Shown: piece by piece, positions 17,509 to 30,242 of the stretch | Layout: each line of letters starts with the position of its first letter | How positions within the stretch are numbered: position 1 is the first letter of the stretch | From: Massilia sp. 9I | GTDB lineage: Bacteria > Pseudomonadota > Gammaproteobacteria > Burkholderiales > Burkholderiaceae_D | NCBI RefSeq assembly: GCF_902506415.1 | Contig: NZ_LR733275.1 | Location: 3,877,856-3,941,855, forward strand | Direction of reading: 5' to 3' | Length of the DNA stretch: 64,000 nucleotides | Made by a program: the position numbers and the translations under genes | Notes under the pieces: model-generated | Told to the model about the DNA's origin: nothing | Database searches by the model: none | Seen by the model: the letters and a program-made list of their open reading frames with translations, nothing else

Positions 17509-18805
17509 ATGCCTTGTGCGAACGGCGCGCGTACAGGCCGAAATACACGATCACGGCGTAGCACAGCGCCGGCACGATCAGCGACATCTTGAGGCCGGCG
17601 GCATCGGCCGCGAAGCCGGTGATGAGCGGCACCACGGCGCCGCCGACGATCGCGACGCAGATCACGCCCGAGCCTTCCGCCGCGCGCTTGCCCAGGCCTT
17701 CGCAGGCGAGCGTGAAGATGGTCGGGAACATGATCGAGTTGAACAGGCCGATGGCCAGCAGCGACCAGCCGGAGACCGCGCCGGTGGTGTTGGCGGACAC
17801 CAGCAGCAGCGCGATCGTCACTGCCGCCGCACAGGCGAGCACCTTACCCGGCGAGAACAGGCGCAGCAGCGCCGCGCCGATGAAGCGGCCCACCATCGCG
17901 CCGCCCCAGTACAGCGGCACGTGCTTGCCCGCTTCTTCCGCACCCATCCCCAGCACGCTCGACTCCATCAGGTAGTTGACGATGATCGAGCCGATCGCCA
18001 CCTCGGCGCCGACGTACAGGAAGATGCACAGCGCGCCAAGCGCGAAGCGCGGCTGCTTGAGCAGGTCGAAGGCGTGCAGGATGTTCTCCGACGGCGCCGC
18101 CGTTTCCACCAGCTTGCGGCGGTTCATCCACACCGCGCCGCCCAGCAGCGCCAGCGCGATCGCCAGGCCGATGTAGGTGTTCACCACGACCCGGGTTTCT
18201 TCCTGGCGGTAGGCGTCGAGCGCCGCGCCGCTCAAGGTGGACACGTCGACCGTCGCCAGCGAACCGAGAATCAGGATCGCGCCCACGTAAGGGAACACGG
18301 TGGTGCCGAGCGAATTGAAGGCCTGAGCGAAGGTCAGGCGGCTGGACGCCGTCTGCGGCTTGCCCAGCATCGAGATCAGGGGATTGGCCACCACCTGCAC
18401 GATGGTGATGCCCGAGGCCAGCACAAACAGGGCCAGCAGGAAGGTGACGAACACGCCCGAGTAGGAGGCCGGGATGAACAGCAGGCAGCCTGCCGCCATC
18501 GTCAGCAGGCCCACCACGGCCGAGCGCATATAGCCGATGCGCTGGACGATGCTTGCTGCCGGGATCGAGACGAAGAAGTAGGCGGCGAAGAATGCCGACT
18601 GCACCAGCATCGCCTGGGCATAGCTGAGCGTGAACAGGTCCTTCAGTTTGGGGATGATGACGTCGTTCAGGCTGGTGATGCCGCCGAAGACGAAGAACAG
18701 CGCAAAGACGAAGGTTTGCAGGCTGGCGGCATTTTGCGGGACGACAGCTTCTGCGCCGTCCTTACTGGGTGCTGCGGTGGTGCTGGTGGGAGTGGGGATG
18801 GCCAT
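17507..18805 (-). CDS. Sugar MFS transporter (FucP/GluP family)
   Basis: 432 residues with about 12 membrane helices. The early segment FVFGGITSLNDVIIPKLKDLF and the later QVVANPLISMLG and FAQAFNSLGTTVFP are characteristic of the FucP/GluP (glucose/galactose/fucose) proton symporters. The exact sugar is not determinable. It lies 37 bases downstream of recQ on the same strand, so partial cotranscription is possible. Confidence 0.88.
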   Translation of the reverse strand: MAIPTPTSTTAAPSKDGAEAVVPQNAASLQTFVFALFFVFGGITSLNDVIIPKLKDLFTLSYAQAMLVQSAFFAAYFFVSIPAASIVQRIGYMRSAVVGLLTMAAGCLLFIPASYSGVFVTFLLALFVLASGITIVQVVANPLISMLGKPQTASSRLTFAQAFNSLGTTVFPYVGAILILGSLATVDVSTLSGAALDAYRQEETRVVVNTYIGLAIALALLGGAVWMNRRKLVETAAPSENILHAFDLLKQPRFALGALCIFLYVGAEVAIGSIIVNYLMESSVLGMGAEEAGKHVPLYWGGAMVGRFIGAALLRLFSPGKVLACAAAVTIALLLVSANTTGAVSGWSLLAIGLFNSIMFPTIFTLACEGLGKRAAEGSGVICVAIVGGAVVPLITGFAADAAGLKMSLIVPALCYAVIVYFGLYARRSHKA

Positions 18806-18842
18806 GTGGTGTCTCAGGGTTGAACAGACTTAACCCTAGACA

Positions 18843-20666
<1,824 letters not shown>

Positions 20667-20702
20667 GCTGAAGCTGTTTCTAGGGTTTTGCCTGGTGTTA
20701 GC

Positions 20703-21536
20703 TTATTCCGCCCAGGTCACCAGGTTGAAGTGCGCGGTCACGAGTACGACGATACCGAATACGATACGGTACCAGGCGAAGATCGTGAAGTCGTGCGTGC
20801 TGATGTAGCGCAGGAGCCAGCGCACGCACAGGAAGGCCGAGGCGAAGGCCGCCAGGCCGCCCAGGCCGAACATCGGCAGGTCGGCCATCGACAGCAGGTG
20901 GCGCTCCTTGACCACCGAGTACACGGTGGCCGCGAGCAGGGTCGGAATCGCCAGGAAGAAGGAGAATTCGGTAGCCGCCTTGCGCGACAGGCCGAACAGC
21001 ATGCCGCCGATGATGGTCGCGCCCGAGCGGCTGGTACCCGGGATCAGGGCGAACGCCTGGGCGATGCCCACCTTCAGCGCATCGATGCTGCTCATCTCGT
21101 CCACGCTGTCAACGCGCGCCACGCGATCCTTGCCGGTATGGCGGCGTTCCACCCACAGAATGATGAGGCCGCCGACGATGAAGGCGGTCGCGACCGGCAC
21201 CGGCGCGAACAGTTCCGCCTTGATCGCCTTGTTGAACAGGAAGCCAAGCACGGCCGCCGGCAGGAAGGCGATGATCAGGTTGAGCACGAACTTCTGCTGC
21301 TTCGGATCGGAACCGAGGCCGGACAGCACACGTGCGATGCGCTGGCGGTATTCCCAGATCACGGCCAGCATGGCGCCGGCCTGGATGGCGATCTCGAAGA
21401 CCTTGACCTTCTCGCCGGTAAAATTCAGCAGGCTGCCCGCCAGGATCAGGTGGCCGGTGGAGGAAATCGGGAGGAACTCGGTAAAGCCCTCGACCAGGCC
21501 CATGATGATCGCCTTGATGGCGAGAAGAATGTCCAT
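20703..21536 (-). CDS. uppP: Undecaprenyl-diphosphatase
   Basis: 277 residues, about eight membrane helices. It removes a phosphate from undecaprenyl diphosphate to recycle the lipid carrier for peptidoglycan and other glycans. The catalytic signatures are E16 and E20 in [17 protein letters not shown] (with H29), and the PGTSRSG loop. Overexpressed homologues give bacitracin resistance. It sits upstream of recQ with 36 bases between. Confidence 0.96.
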   Translation of the reverse strand: MDILLAIKAIIMGLVEGFTEFLPISSTGHLILAGSLLNFTGEKVKVFEIAIQAGAMLAVIWEYRQRIARVLSGLGSDPKQQKFVLNLIIAFLPAAVLGFLFNKAIKAELFAPVPVATAFIVGGLIILWVERRHTGKDRVARVDSVDEMSSIDALKVGIAQAFALIPGTSRSGATIIGGMLFGLSRKAATEFSFFLAIPTLLAATVYSVVKERHLLSMADLPMFGLGGLAAFASAFLCVRWLLRYISTHDFTIFAWYRIVFGIVVLVTAHFNLVTWAE

Positions 21537-21767
21537 GTATGCGTAACGATGAATTCGGCTGGGAAAGGATCGTGTTGGGAAAGACGACGGGGTCGAAGCT
21601 TAACATGATCACAACAGGCGACGTCGCCCGCCGTGTCCGGTCCAAGATTGTACCGCGCGGGCGTTGCCGCAGGGTTATCCCATCGGCATGCCCACGAAAT
21701 TCTGTCGTGCGCCGTTCGCGCAAACGCGTGCTACACTCATTCGCATGAGTATTCCTGACTCAACCGC

Positions 21768-22178
21768 ATGAGCATTTTTGTTGTCCTCATCCTTGCTGCG
21801 CTCGCCTGGGCGGCATTCCACGGTTGGCAAAGCCCCAACGCCTTGCGTTACCGACCCTGCCAGGGCCGGGCCTGGCGCAGCACATTCCCTGGTGCTTCGC
21901 GGCGCGAGATCCGCGACTTCCTGTCTGTCTTCGTGTCCGCCTTCTCTTTCCGCGAAAGCGAGCAGCTGCATTTCCGTCCTGATGACGAAGTGCTGGGCAT
22001 CTACCGCGCGATCAACCCGACGCGCTGGCTGCCGGATGCGGCGGAGCTGGAGCGGCTGGCGCGGGCGCTGCGTGACAAGTACGGGCTGATGCTCGACGAT
22101 ATCTCCTACGAAGGCCTGACCCTCGGCGGGCTGTTCCAGCGCGTGCACCAGGCGAGAGGCGACTCCGCAGCCGCCTGA
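21768..22178 (+). CDS. Conserved-looking hypothetical protein with N-terminal membrane anchor
   Basis: 136 residues. One hydrophobic helix (IFVVLILAALAWAAF) is followed by a cytosolic alpha-helical part with FPGASRREIRDFLSVFVSAF, HFRPDDEVLGIYRAI and a C-terminal LTLGGLFQRVH. I do not recognise the family. The soluble part has a vaguely acyl-carrier-like helix pattern but no phosphopantetheine serine motif was found. Codon use matches the neighbours. An 8-codon ORF at 21745 overlaps its start as ATGA. Confidence 0.7.
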   Translation: MSIFVVLILAALAWAAFHGWQSPNALRYRPCQGRAWRSTFPGASRREIRDFLSVFVSAFSFRESEQLHFRPDDEVLGIYRAINPTRWLPDAAELERLARALRDKYGLMLDDISYEGLTLGGLFQRVHQARGDSAAA

Positions 22179-22188
22179 TCCAGCAAAA

Positions 22189-22216
22189 AAAAGCGAAGCC
22201 CCCGGGCTTCGCTTTT
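22189..22216. terminator. Bidirectional terminator between convergent genes
   Basis: AAAAGCGAAGCCC (22189-22201) and GGGCTTCGCTTTT (22204-22216) form a perfect 13-bp stem with a 2-base apparent loop, with A and T tracts on either side. Confidence 0.92.
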
Positions 22217-22231
22217 CATTTGGGGCGCCGC

Positions 22232-22849
22232 TCAGTGCTGCCTGCGGCGGCGCGCCAGTCCCAGTGCGCCCAGCGCTACGCCGAACAGGGCCATGCTGGC
22301 CGGTTCCGGCACCGCGGTGCCGTACACGTCGAGCTTGGCGGAGAGCAGATTGAAGTTGTGCGCGCCAAGTCCTTCTTCCGCAAACCACAGATACATCTTC
22401 TCGTTGGCGGCGATCGTGTTGAACACGCTGCCGCCATTAGCGGCGTTGAAGGTGAACTCCTGGGTGGTCCCGGCGGCGCCCACTTTCGACATGGCCATCA
22501 GGTTGCTGCTGGCCACGGTCGTCGACTGGGCGAAGCGTACCCGCCAGTCTTCTAGGAAGTTGTTGGTGCTGTTGAACGACAGCGTCAGTGTCAGGTGGTC
22601 GAGGCTGGTGTAGTTGAGCGAGGAAAAATCAAACACGTCGTAGAAGCGCTGCGTGCAGCTGCCGCCGTCGCGCACCGTCACGGAATTGCTGTTCAGGGTA
22701 TCGCAGGAGCCGGAACCGGTGCTGGCGGGGCCTTGGCCGGTGCCGTAGGTCTTGCTGACCGTGCCCAGCTGTACCACGGCGGCATTGGCGCCGGATACCG
22801 TCGCGGTCAGCAGCAGGCCGGCGAAGGCGGCTTTCAGAACGTTCTTCAT
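22232..22849 (-). CDS. PEP-CTERM sorting domain protein
   Basis: 205 residues. A signal peptide ends near ANAA (residue 24), followed by a beta-rich Ser/Thr/Asn body with two early cysteines (GSGSCDTLN, GGSCTQRF) and the sorting tail VPEPASMALFGVALGALGLA plus RRRRQH. It is an exosortase substrate destined for the cell surface or matrix. The body is not recognised. A minus-strand sigma-54 promoter lies 51 bases upstream. Confidence 0.92.
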   Translation of the reverse strand: MKNVLKAAFAGLLLTATVSGANAAVVQLGTVSKTYGTGQGPASTGSGSCDTLNSNSVTVRDGGSCTQRFYDVFDFSSLNYTSLDHLTLTLSFNSTNNFLEDWRVRFAQSTTVASSNLMAMSKVGAAGTTQEFTFNAANGGSVFNTIAANEKMYLWFAEEGLGAHNFNLLSAKLDVYGTAVPEPASMALFGVALGALGLARRRRQH

Positions 22850-22899
22850 TGCTTTCTCCCTAGTCGTTGGACACTGCTCTGGGGCAGTACGCTCTGGGT

Positions 22900-22915
22900 A
22901 GCAACATTTATGCCT
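22900..22915 (-). promoter_or_regulatory. Sigma-54 promoter of second PEP-CTERM gene
   Basis: Read on the minus strand, AGGCATAAATGTTGCT has GG and GC exactly ten bases apart. The start codon is 51 bases downstream. It closely resembles the promoter before the 11.6 kb PEP-CTERM gene. Confidence 0.72.
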
Positions 22916-23054
22916 TCAAGATAACTTCAGGTTAATCAAAGACATAACAGAGTTGTCTTTTGGAAATGTAAATTTCCCCGACAAGGCACATTTCATCCGG
23001 CGCGGGTAAGCCTGACGGCTTGTTTTGTTGCCAGCTCAGCACTATGTGGGTGCC

Positions 23055-23264
23055 ATGCTCAAACAAAAGCTCAACTGGAAACGGCCGCTGTTCTACGCCC
23101 TGCTGCCGATCTTCTTCGTGATGGCCTTTCTCGGCTTCCCGCTGCCAGTCGGCCCGCTGCCGGCCACCAAGCCGGCCCAGGAGCAGGCGGTCGTCGTGAA
23201 AAAGAAGAAGAAGCGCTTCACGCTGCTCGTGCCCGGCGCCAGCCAGGACGAGACCGAGGACTAG
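23055..23264 (+). CDS. Small single-pass membrane protein, unknown function
   Basis: 69 residues. A basic N-terminus ([11 protein letters not shown]) precedes one hydrophobic helix ([19 protein letters not shown]), then a proline-rich stretch, a run of five lysines and an acidic tail. The start at 23055 is favoured because it places the helix near the N-terminus, and the RBS is weak (GGGTG). It overlaps the end of the convergent YkgJ-like gene by four bases. Confidence 0.55.
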   Translation: MLKQKLNWKRPLFYALLPIFFVMAFLGFPLPVGPLPATKPAQEQAVVVKKKKKRFTLLVPGASQDETED

Positions 23265-23515
23265 GGCGCCGTCGCGCGTTCCAGTTGGTCCAGCCAGAGC
23301 ATTGCCTGTTGGCGGCTGGACCCACACATCTCGGACGAGGGCTGCAGCCCGCCGCAGACGGCCGGACGCTCCGGACGTCCGAAGATGCGGCAGCGCTCGT
23401 CCTCGCCCAGCTGCACGCAGCGCACGCCGGCCGGCTTCCCGTCGGGCATGCCGGGGATGGGACTGGTGATCGACGGGGCCGTGCAGCAGGCGCCGCACTT
23501 GTCTCTGCACTGCAT
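23261..23515 (-). CDS. YkgJ-like cysteine cluster protein
   Basis: 84 residues. It begins [11 protein letters not shown], giving C3, C7, C10 and C11, with further cysteines at 33, 42, 54 and 64. This is the pattern of the YkgJ/CxxCxxCC family, thought to bind zinc or an iron-sulfur cluster. The start was placed at this Met because family members begin here, although the frame stays open upstream and no strong RBS is seen. Divergent from the SDR gene. Confidence 0.8.
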   Translation of the reverse strand: MQCRDKCGACCTAPSITSPIPGMPDGKPAGVRCVQLGEDERCRIFGRPERPAVCGGLQPSSEMCGSSRQQAMLWLDQLERATAP

Positions 23516-23636
23516 TTGGGGAAAGTAGAACGGGAAAGAAGGGCGGAAGTATACCCTTGCTGCGCCTGAAGCGGGCGCGTCGCCCATCGTTTTCCTGCTA
23601 CGTTGCATCCATCGCACATCGTCAGCAGGAGGCCCC

Positions 23637-24527
23637 ATGCCCAGTCCCCTCAAACCCCTGAATCGCCAGGTTGTCGTGATCACCGGCGCATCGAGCGGCA
23701 TCGGCCTTGCCACCGCCCAGGAAGCGGCGAAGCTGGGGGCGAAGCTGGTGCTGGCGGCGCGCGGGGCGGACGTGCTGGAGGCCGTGGTGCAGGGACTGGT
23801 CGAGGACGGCTTCGAGGCCGTCGCCGTGGTGGCCGACGTGTCCCAGCGCGCCGACGTCGAACGCGTGGCCCAGGCTGCGCTCACGCATTTCGGCCGTATC
23901 GACACCTGGATCAACAATGCCGGCGGCACCATCTACGGGCGCCTGGACCAGGTGTCCGAGGAAGACAGCCGGCGCCTGTTCGACATCAATTTCTGGGGCA
24001 TGGTGCATGGCTCGCTGGTGGCGCTGCCTATTCTCACGCGCCAGGGCGGGGCCCTGATCAACCTCGGCAGCGAGGCTTCCGAAGTGGCGATCCCGATGCA
24101 GGGCATGTACTCGGCCAGCAAGCACGCGGTAAAAGGCTTTACCGATGCGCTGCGCATCGAAGTGGAGCAGGTGGATGGGGCGCCGGTATCGATCACCCTG
24201 ATCGAGCCGACCGCCGTCGACACGCCGCTGCCCCAGCATGCGCGCAACTACATGGACCGCGAACCGAAGCTGCCGTCGCCCCGGATCGACCCGCACGAGG
24301 TGGCGGCGGCCATCCTGCATGCCGCCGTGGTGCCGATGCGGACGGTGCGGGTCGGCGTCATGGCCGAGCTCGACGTGATGCTGGAGAAGTTCGCGCCCGG
24401 CCTGGCCGACCGGCTGGCGGTGTTCCAGGTGCCGCGCCAGCAGCAGGACATTCCTCCCCGCAATCCCGACGGCGCCCTGTACGCCTCACGCGCCAATGGA
24501 CGTATTTACGGACCGGGTATAAGCTGA
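23637..24527 (+). CDS. SDR family oxidoreductase
   Basis: 296 residues with a strong RBS (AGGAGG). The classical short-chain dehydrogenase features are present: TGASSGIG cofactor motif, NNAGG, a serine in NLGSEAS and the catalytic YSASK. It probably uses NADP(H), judging from the basic residue in LAARG. A C-terminal extension of about 50 residues is typical of the SDR group that acts with unknown substrates in stress metabolism. The substrate is unknown. Confidence 0.9.
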   Translation: MPSPLKPLNRQVVVITGASSGIGLATAQEAAKLGAKLVLAARGADVLEAVVQGLVEDGFEAVAVVADVSQRADVERVAQAALTHFGRIDTWINNAGGTIYGRLDQVSEEDSRRLFDINFWGMVHGSLVALPILTRQGGALINLGSEASEVAIPMQGMYSASKHAVKGFTDALRIEVEQVDGAPVSITLIEPTAVDTPLPQHARNYMDREPKLPSPRIDPHEVAAAILHAAVVPMRTVRVGVMAELDVMLEKFAPGLADRLAVFQVPRQQQDIPPRNPDGALYASRANGRIYGPGIS

Positions 24528-24580
24528 GGAAATAGCGTAAATACCTGTTTATATTGACAGTTTCGCTGTGCAAGGATTGC

Positions 24581-24609
24581 TTGACTGGTCTGACCACCCC
24601 GTCTATATT
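24581..24609 (+). promoter_or_regulatory. Sigma-70 promoter with operator-like palindrome before tetR-type gene
   Basis: TTGACT (24581-24586), a 17-base spacer and TATATT (24604-24609). TGGTC-T-GACCA (24586-24596) lies inside the spacer and could be the autoregulatory operator of the TetR-family protein encoded downstream. Confidence 0.65.
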
Positions 24610-24642
24610 CTATGGTTCTTCAGCTAGTTTCTAGGCAGAAAC

Positions 24643-25287
24643 ATGGAATGTCCACTCGACAGCAAGCCGCGGTGGGAACGCCGGAAGGATGCCCGTCCGC
24701 AGGAGCTCCTTGCTGCCGCCATTGAACTGTTCGTCGAGCGTGGCTTCGCTGCCACCCGGCTGGAAGACGTCGCGCGCCGTGCCGGCGTGTCCAAGGGCAC
24801 CCTCTATCTGTATTACACGAACAAGGAAGAACTGTTCAAAGCGGTCGTGCGCGAAAGCATTTTGCCTTTCCTCGGCAAGGCCGAATTGTCCGTTGCCGAA
24901 TTTCATGGCCACAGCGCCGACCTGCTGCGCGACGTCGTCATGAACTGGTCGCGCCAGATTGGCCAGAGCAAGGCATCCGGCCTGGGTAAGCTGATGCTTG
25001 CTGAAGCCGTGAACTTCCCTGACCTGGCGAAGTTCTACCGGGAAGAAGTCATGAGCCGCACCGTGCGCATGATTTCCAGCATCCTCGAGCGCGGCGTCAA
25101 GCGCGCTGAATTCCGCCCCTTCGACATCGAGCAGATGACCCAGGTGCTGATCGCCCCGATGATGATGCTCAACGTGTGGAAGCACTCAGCCGTCGCTCCC
25201 TGCGACTGCAGCGAACTGCAACCCCAGGTCTTCCTCGAGAATCTGCTCGAACTGACCCTGAACGGCCTGCTGCCGCGTTCGGCCTGA
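24643..25287 (+). CDS. TetR/AcrR family transcriptional regulator
   Basis: 214 residues. The N-terminal helix-turn-helix (ELLAAAIELFVERGFAATRLEDVARRAGVSKGTLYLYYTNKEELF in two overlapping segments, residues ~20-63) is textbook TetR. The C-terminal ligand-binding part is variable and does not reveal the inducer. It has its own sigma-70 promoter carrying an internal palindrome, which suggests autorepression. The regulated gene is not obvious: neighbours are an SDR upstream and a methyltransferase-rhodanese-TolC series downstream. Confidence 0.93.
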   Translation: MECPLDSKPRWERRKDARPQELLAAAIELFVERGFAATRLEDVARRAGVSKGTLYLYYTNKEELFKAVVRESILPFLGKAELSVAEFHGHSADLLRDVVMNWSRQIGQSKASGLGKLMLAEAVNFPDLAKFYREEVMSRTVRMISSILERGVKRAEFRPFDIEQMTQVLIAPMMMLNVWKHSAVAPCDCSELQPQVFLENLLELTLNGLLPRSA

Positions 25288-25449
25288 GCTGTCTTTTGCG
25301 CCAACGCGCCGTTTTTTCGGCGTTCAACCCCTCTAAACTGCAGACTGTCGCAATTTCCCCTGTCTCAGGCAGCCCATCGCTAAGATGTGCGTCCTGAGGC
25401 CGTTCAACGATAAAATATCGGATTATTTATTTTTCCACCGAGAACTCAG

Positions 25450-26103
25450 ATGAATATCGAACAAGCCCGCTTCAACATGATCGAACAGCAGATCCGTCCG
25501 TGGAACGTGCTCGACCAGGACGTGCTGGACCTGCTGCACGTGGTCAAGCGCGAAGGCTTCGTGCCGGCCGCGTACCAGAACCTGGCCTTTGCGGACGTCG
25601 AGATCCCGCTGCCGAATGGTGAAGCGATGTTCAACCCGAAAGTCGAAGCACGCATCGTGCAGGAACTGGCGGTCAAGAAGCATGAGAACGTCCTCGAAAT
25701 CGGTACCGGTTCGGGCTACATGGCGGCACTGCTGGCGCACAAGGCGCGCCACGTGACCACCGTGGAACTCCTGCCGGAGACCAAGGCACAGGCCGAGCAG
25801 AACCTGGCCAAGGCCGGCGTCACCAACGTGACGGTCGAGCAGGGCAATGGCGCTGCCGGCTGGGACAAGGGTGCGCCTTACGACGTAATCCTGGTCTCGG
25901 GCGCACTGCCGATGCTGCCGGAAGGCCTGCTGCAGTCGGTGAAAGTAGGCGGCCGCCTGGGCGTGATCCTGGGCGATGCGCCGGCGATGAGCTTCAACAT
26001 CGTCACCCGTACCTCGGAAACGGGCTATGACACGGTCAAGGTGTTCGAGACCAATGTCAAGCCGCTGACGGGCGCGCAAGCACCATCGCGCTTCCAGTTC
26101 TGA
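25450..26103 (+). CDS. Protein-L-isoaspartate O-methyltransferase family protein
   Basis: 217 residues. The SAM-binding motif VLEIGTGSGYMAALLA and VTTVELLPE match the Pcm family, which repairs isoaspartyl residues. The N-terminus (ARFNMIEQQIRPW) belongs to the shorter proteobacterial Pcm-like group that often lies upstream of rhodanese and tolC, as here. Whether it truly acts on isoaspartate or another substrate is not settled by the sequence. Probable operon with the next two genes (7- and ~39-base gaps). Confidence 0.88.
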   Translation: MNIEQARFNMIEQQIRPWNVLDQDVLDLLHVVKREGFVPAAYQNLAFADVEIPLPNGEAMFNPKVEARIVQELAVKKHENVLEIGTGSGYMAALLAHKARHVTTVELLPETKAQAEQNLAKAGVTNVTVEQGNGAAGWDKGAPYDVILVSGALPMLPEGLLQSVKVGGRLGVILGDAPAMSFNIVTRTSETGYDTVKVFETNVKPLTGAQAPSRFQF

Positions 26104-26110
26104 GGCCGCG

Positions 26111-26434
26111 ATGCAGCATATGACCGCACCGGAGCTGGCGGCCCGGCTGGCCGACCAGTCGGCCGAGCAGCCGCTCCTGCTGGACGTGCGCGAGAACTGG
26201 GAATTCGAGACCTGCCATATCGCAGGCTCGACCCAGATCCCGATGCACCTGGTGCCGATCCGCGCCGGGGAACTGCCGGATGACCGGGAAATCGTGTGCA
26301 TCTGCCACCACGGAGCGCGCAGCATGCAGGTGGCGAGCTTCCTGGAACGTAACGGGTTTGAGAACGTAACGAATTTGACGGGCGGAATACACGCCTGGGC
26401 CGTGCAGGTCGATCCTTCGATGCCGAAGTACTGA
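26111..26434 (+). CDS. Rhodanese-like domain protein
   Basis: 107 residues, a single rhodanese domain. The active-site cysteine is C65 in CHHGARS, within ICICHHGARSMQVASFL, and the CDC25-like beginning LLDVRENWEFETCHI is present. It probably transfers sulfane sulfur, but the acceptor is unknown. It starts seven bases after the Pcm-like gene and precedes the TolC gene in the same orientation. Confidence 0.9.
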   Translation: MQHMTAPELAARLADQSAEQPLLLDVRENWEFETCHIAGSTQIPMHLVPIRAGELPDDREIVCICHHGARSMQVASFLERNGFENVTNLTGGIHAWAVQVDPSMPKY

Positions 26435-26473
26435 CCTGATTCCAAAACTTTGATGACTCCTGTGGAGAATGTG

Positions 26474-27835
26474 ATGCAGAAACCCCTTCTTGCCGTGCTG
26501 GTTGCCAGCGCTCTCTTTTCGCTCAATGCCAGCGCGGCCGACTTGATCCAGGTGTACCAGCAGGCACTGGCCAACGACGCGACCTATGCGAGCGCGCGTG
26601 CGTCGGCAGCGGCGGGCCGGGAACGGATCACGCAGGGGCGTGCAGGACTTCTCCCAACCGTCGGTATCACCGGCAGCAGCGTCAAGAACGACCGTGACGG
26701 TTCGCCCTGGAACGAGGGCGAGCTGGTCACCAACGCCAGCGGCGTGCAGACCCGCGTGCTCGGTTCGGGCGCCAACGAACGCACCACCGAGTACACGATC
26801 GGCCTGACCCAGCCGCTGTTCCGCTGGGACCGCTGGGAAACCTATCAGCAGAGCAAGCTGCAGCAGTCCATCTCGGAAGCCCAGTTCGCCCAGGCCCAGC
26901 AAGACCTGATCACCCGCGTGGCGCAGGCTTACTTCGACGTGCTGGCGGCCCAGGACAAGCTGGAATCGACCCGCGCCCAGAAGACCGCCGTGACCGAGCA
27001 GCTGGCGTCGGCCAAGCGCAACTTCGAAGTGGGTACCCAGACCATCACCGACACCCACGAAGCGCAGGCGGCCTACGACCTGGTGATCGCGCAGGAATTC
27101 GCCGCCGTGAATGACCTGGACAACAAGCGCAACGCGCTGCAGGCCATCATCGGCACCGCGCCGGCTGGCCTGGCGCCGCTGAAACCCGGCATCACCCTGA
27201 CCGCGCCGTCGCCGGCTAATCCCGACCCATGGGTATCGGCAGCCGAGAGCCAGAACTATGGCGTGACCGTGCAGCAGCTGGCGGTCGAAGTCGCCAAGCG
27301 CGAGATCTCCAAGACCCGCGCCGGCCACTACCCGACCCTGGACCTGGTCGCCAGCACCTCGCGTTCGGACACCAGCGGCCGCGTGAACAACGTCTCCGGC
27401 GTGAACAAGAATACCGGCATCGGCGTCCAGTTCAGCGTGCCGATCTTCAACGGCTTCGGCGTCACCAGCCGCGTGCGCGAAACCATCGCGCTGGAAGACA
27501 AGGCGCGCAACGACCTGGAAGCAACCCGCCGCCAGGCCGCGCTGCAGGCGCGCCAGGCCTACCTTGGCGTGAACAGCGGCATGGCCCAGGTCAAGGCGCT
27601 GGAAGCGGCCGAAGTGTCGAGCCAGTCGGCGCTGGAATCGAACAAGCTGGGTTACCAGGTGGGCGTGCGCATCAACATCGACGTGCTGAACGCGCAGCGC
27701 CAGTTGTACTCGACCCGCACCGACCTGTCGCGTGCGCGTTACGACACCATCCTGAACGGCCTGCGCCTGAAGGCTGCCGCAGGCTCGCTGCGCGAGTCGG
27801 ACCTGGCGGCGGTGAATAACCTGCTCGAAAAGTAA
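26474..27835 (+). CDS. tolC: TolC family outer-membrane channel protein
   Basis: 453 residues from the ATG with a well-placed GTGGAG; an in-frame ATG 24 bases upstream lacks an RBS. A signal peptide ends at LNASA (about residue 21). The outer-membrane efflux repeats appear as DLIQVYQQALANDATY and, in the second half, SRVRETIALEDKARNDLEATRRQ and LESNKLGYQVGVRINIDVLNAQRQL. It forms the outer-membrane duct for type I secretion and multidrug efflux. No inner-membrane partner is adjacent. Closed by a strong terminator. Confidence 0.93.
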   Translation: MQKPLLAVLVASALFSLNASAADLIQVYQQALANDATYASARASAAAGRERITQGRAGLLPTVGITGSSVKNDRDGSPWNEGELVTNASGVQTRVLGSGANERTTEYTIGLTQPLFRWDRWETYQQSKLQQSISEAQFAQAQQDLITRVAQAYFDVLAAQDKLESTRAQKTAVTEQLASAKRNFEVGTQTITDTHEAQAAYDLVIAQEFAAVNDLDNKRNALQAIIGTAPAGLAPLKPGITLTAPSPANPDPWVSAAESQNYGVTVQQLAVEVAKREISKTRAGHYPTLDLVASTSRSDTSGRVNNVSGVNKNTGIGVQFSVPIFNGFGVTSRVRETIALEDKARNDLEATRRQAALQARQAYLGVNSGMAQVKALEAAEVSSQSALESNKLGYQVGVRINIDVLNAQRQLYSTRTDLSRARYDTILNGLRLKAAAGSLRESDLAAVNNLLEK

Positions 27836-27870
27836 TCGCCGCGCAGGCCTGGCCTGCCAGCGACAATGTT

Positions 27871-27902
27871 AAAAAGCCCGGACTTTGCGGTCCGGGCTTT
27901 TT
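27871..27902 (+). terminator. Rho-independent terminator after tolC
   Basis: AAAAAGCCCGGAC (27871-27883) pairs with GTCCGGGCTTTTT (27890-27902) over a 6-base loop. Confidence 0.93.
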
Positions 27903-27937
27903 GCATTTTGGGCTGCGCTAACTCATTGATTCTACGC

Positions 27938-27968
27938 TATAAAAGTTGGCGCACGACAAGTGTCGTGC
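27938..27968 (+). promoter_or_regulatory. -10 element and 18-bp palindrome before glf
   Basis: TATAAA (27938-27943) is followed by the perfect dyad GCACGACA-AG-TGTCGTGC (27951-27968). The dyad sits where early transcribed sequence or an operator would be, about 120 bases before the glf start. No convincing -35 was found. Confidence 0.45.
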
Positions 27969-27995
27969 AGGGGAGTTTTTTTGCAAAGCTGATAA

Positions 27996-29246
<1,251 letters not shown>

Positions 29247-29253
29247 GCGACAA

Positions 29254-29276
29254 GGTGGGCGGGTTCTCCGCCCACC
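29254..29276. repeat. Single copy of GGTGGGCGG hairpin repeat
   Basis: GGTGGGCGG (29254-29262) and CCGCCCACC (29268-29276) with a 5-base loop. It is the same core as the doublet at 1483-1577 but occurs alone, between the convergent glf and ribB stops, where it may help terminate both. Confidence 0.7.
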
Positions 29277-29282
29277 GTCCGA

Positions 29283-29927
29283 TCAGTGGCGCTTGCGCCA
29301 CTCGATCATTTCCGCGATCGTCAGGATCGGGAAGCCATGCAGTGCGGCGAACTGCTCGATCTGATCGCCGCGCATCATCGTCCCGTCGGGATTCATCAAC
29401 TCGCACAGCACGGCCGCCGGCTGCAGCCCGGCCATGATGGCCAGGTCGACCGAACCTTCGGTATGGCCGGCGCGCGCCAGCACGCCGCCCGGCGTCGCGC
29501 GCAGCGGGAACATGTGGCCCGGACTCACCAGGTCGTCCGGCTTGGCATCCGCTGCGGTCGCGGCGCGGACGGTGGTGACGCGGTCGGCTGCCGAGACGCC
29601 GGTGCTGATGCCATGGCGCGCTTCGATCGACACGGTGAAGGGCGTGCCGTAGCGGCTGGCGTTCTCCGCGGCCATCGGCGGCAGCTCCAGTGTGCGCACC
29701 TTGTCGGCGGACAGGCAGAGGCACACGATGCCGCTGCATTCGCGGATCATCAAGGCCATGGTTTCGACGCTCAGCTTCTCGGCGGCGACGATCAGGTCGG
29801 CTTCGTTCTCGCGGTCGAAGTCGTCGAGCAGGATGACGGGAATTCCCAGACGCGTGGCTTCCAGGGCGGCATCGATGCGGCCTTCCAGGTCGGTGCTGGT
29901 GAGGGAGTGGGTGGTGGTGACTAACAT
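29283..29927 (-). CDS. ribB: 3,4-dihydroxy-2-butanone 4-phosphate synthase (monofunctional)
   Basis: 214 residues, the length of stand-alone RibB with no GTP cyclohydrolase II domain. It converts ribulose 5-phosphate to the four-carbon precursor of riboflavin. Signatures are [16 protein letters not shown] (acidic metal site), [22 protein letters not shown] and [16 protein letters not shown] precedes the start. An FMN riboswitch lies about 100 bases upstream on the same strand, so expression is feedback-controlled by FMN. Confidence 0.96.
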   Translation of the reverse strand: MLVTTTHSLTSTDLEGRIDAALEATRLGIPVILLDDFDRENEADLIVAAEKLSVETMALMIRECSGIVCLCLSADKVRTLELPPMAAENASRYGTPFTVSIEARHGISTGVSAADRVTTVRAATAADAKPDDLVSPGHMFPLRATPGGVLARAGHTEGSVDLAIMAGLQPAAVLCELMNPDGTMMRGDQIEQFAALHGFPILTIAEMIEWRKRH

Positions 29928-30030
29928 ATGAAACGCTCCTCGCAGTAGTTGGCGAAAAACGCATCAGGGCAAAGCGAAAACGCGCGCTCGCCCGGCCACG
30001 GACGTGGATAGGCAAGCGCGTGATAGCGCA

Positions 30031-30167
<137 letters not shown>

Positions 30168-30242
30168 TATTTGGTTGTTTGCCTGGCGATCCAGGCCAGG
30201 CGATTGTAGCAGCGCCCGGCAGAGCTTGCCGGGGAGGGAGCT

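Noticed and set aside
21745..21771. 8-codon leader ORF ending in ATGA at the start of the 21.8 kb hypothetical gene
   Set aside because: No ribosome binding site, too short to test by eye; noted only because of the overlap.
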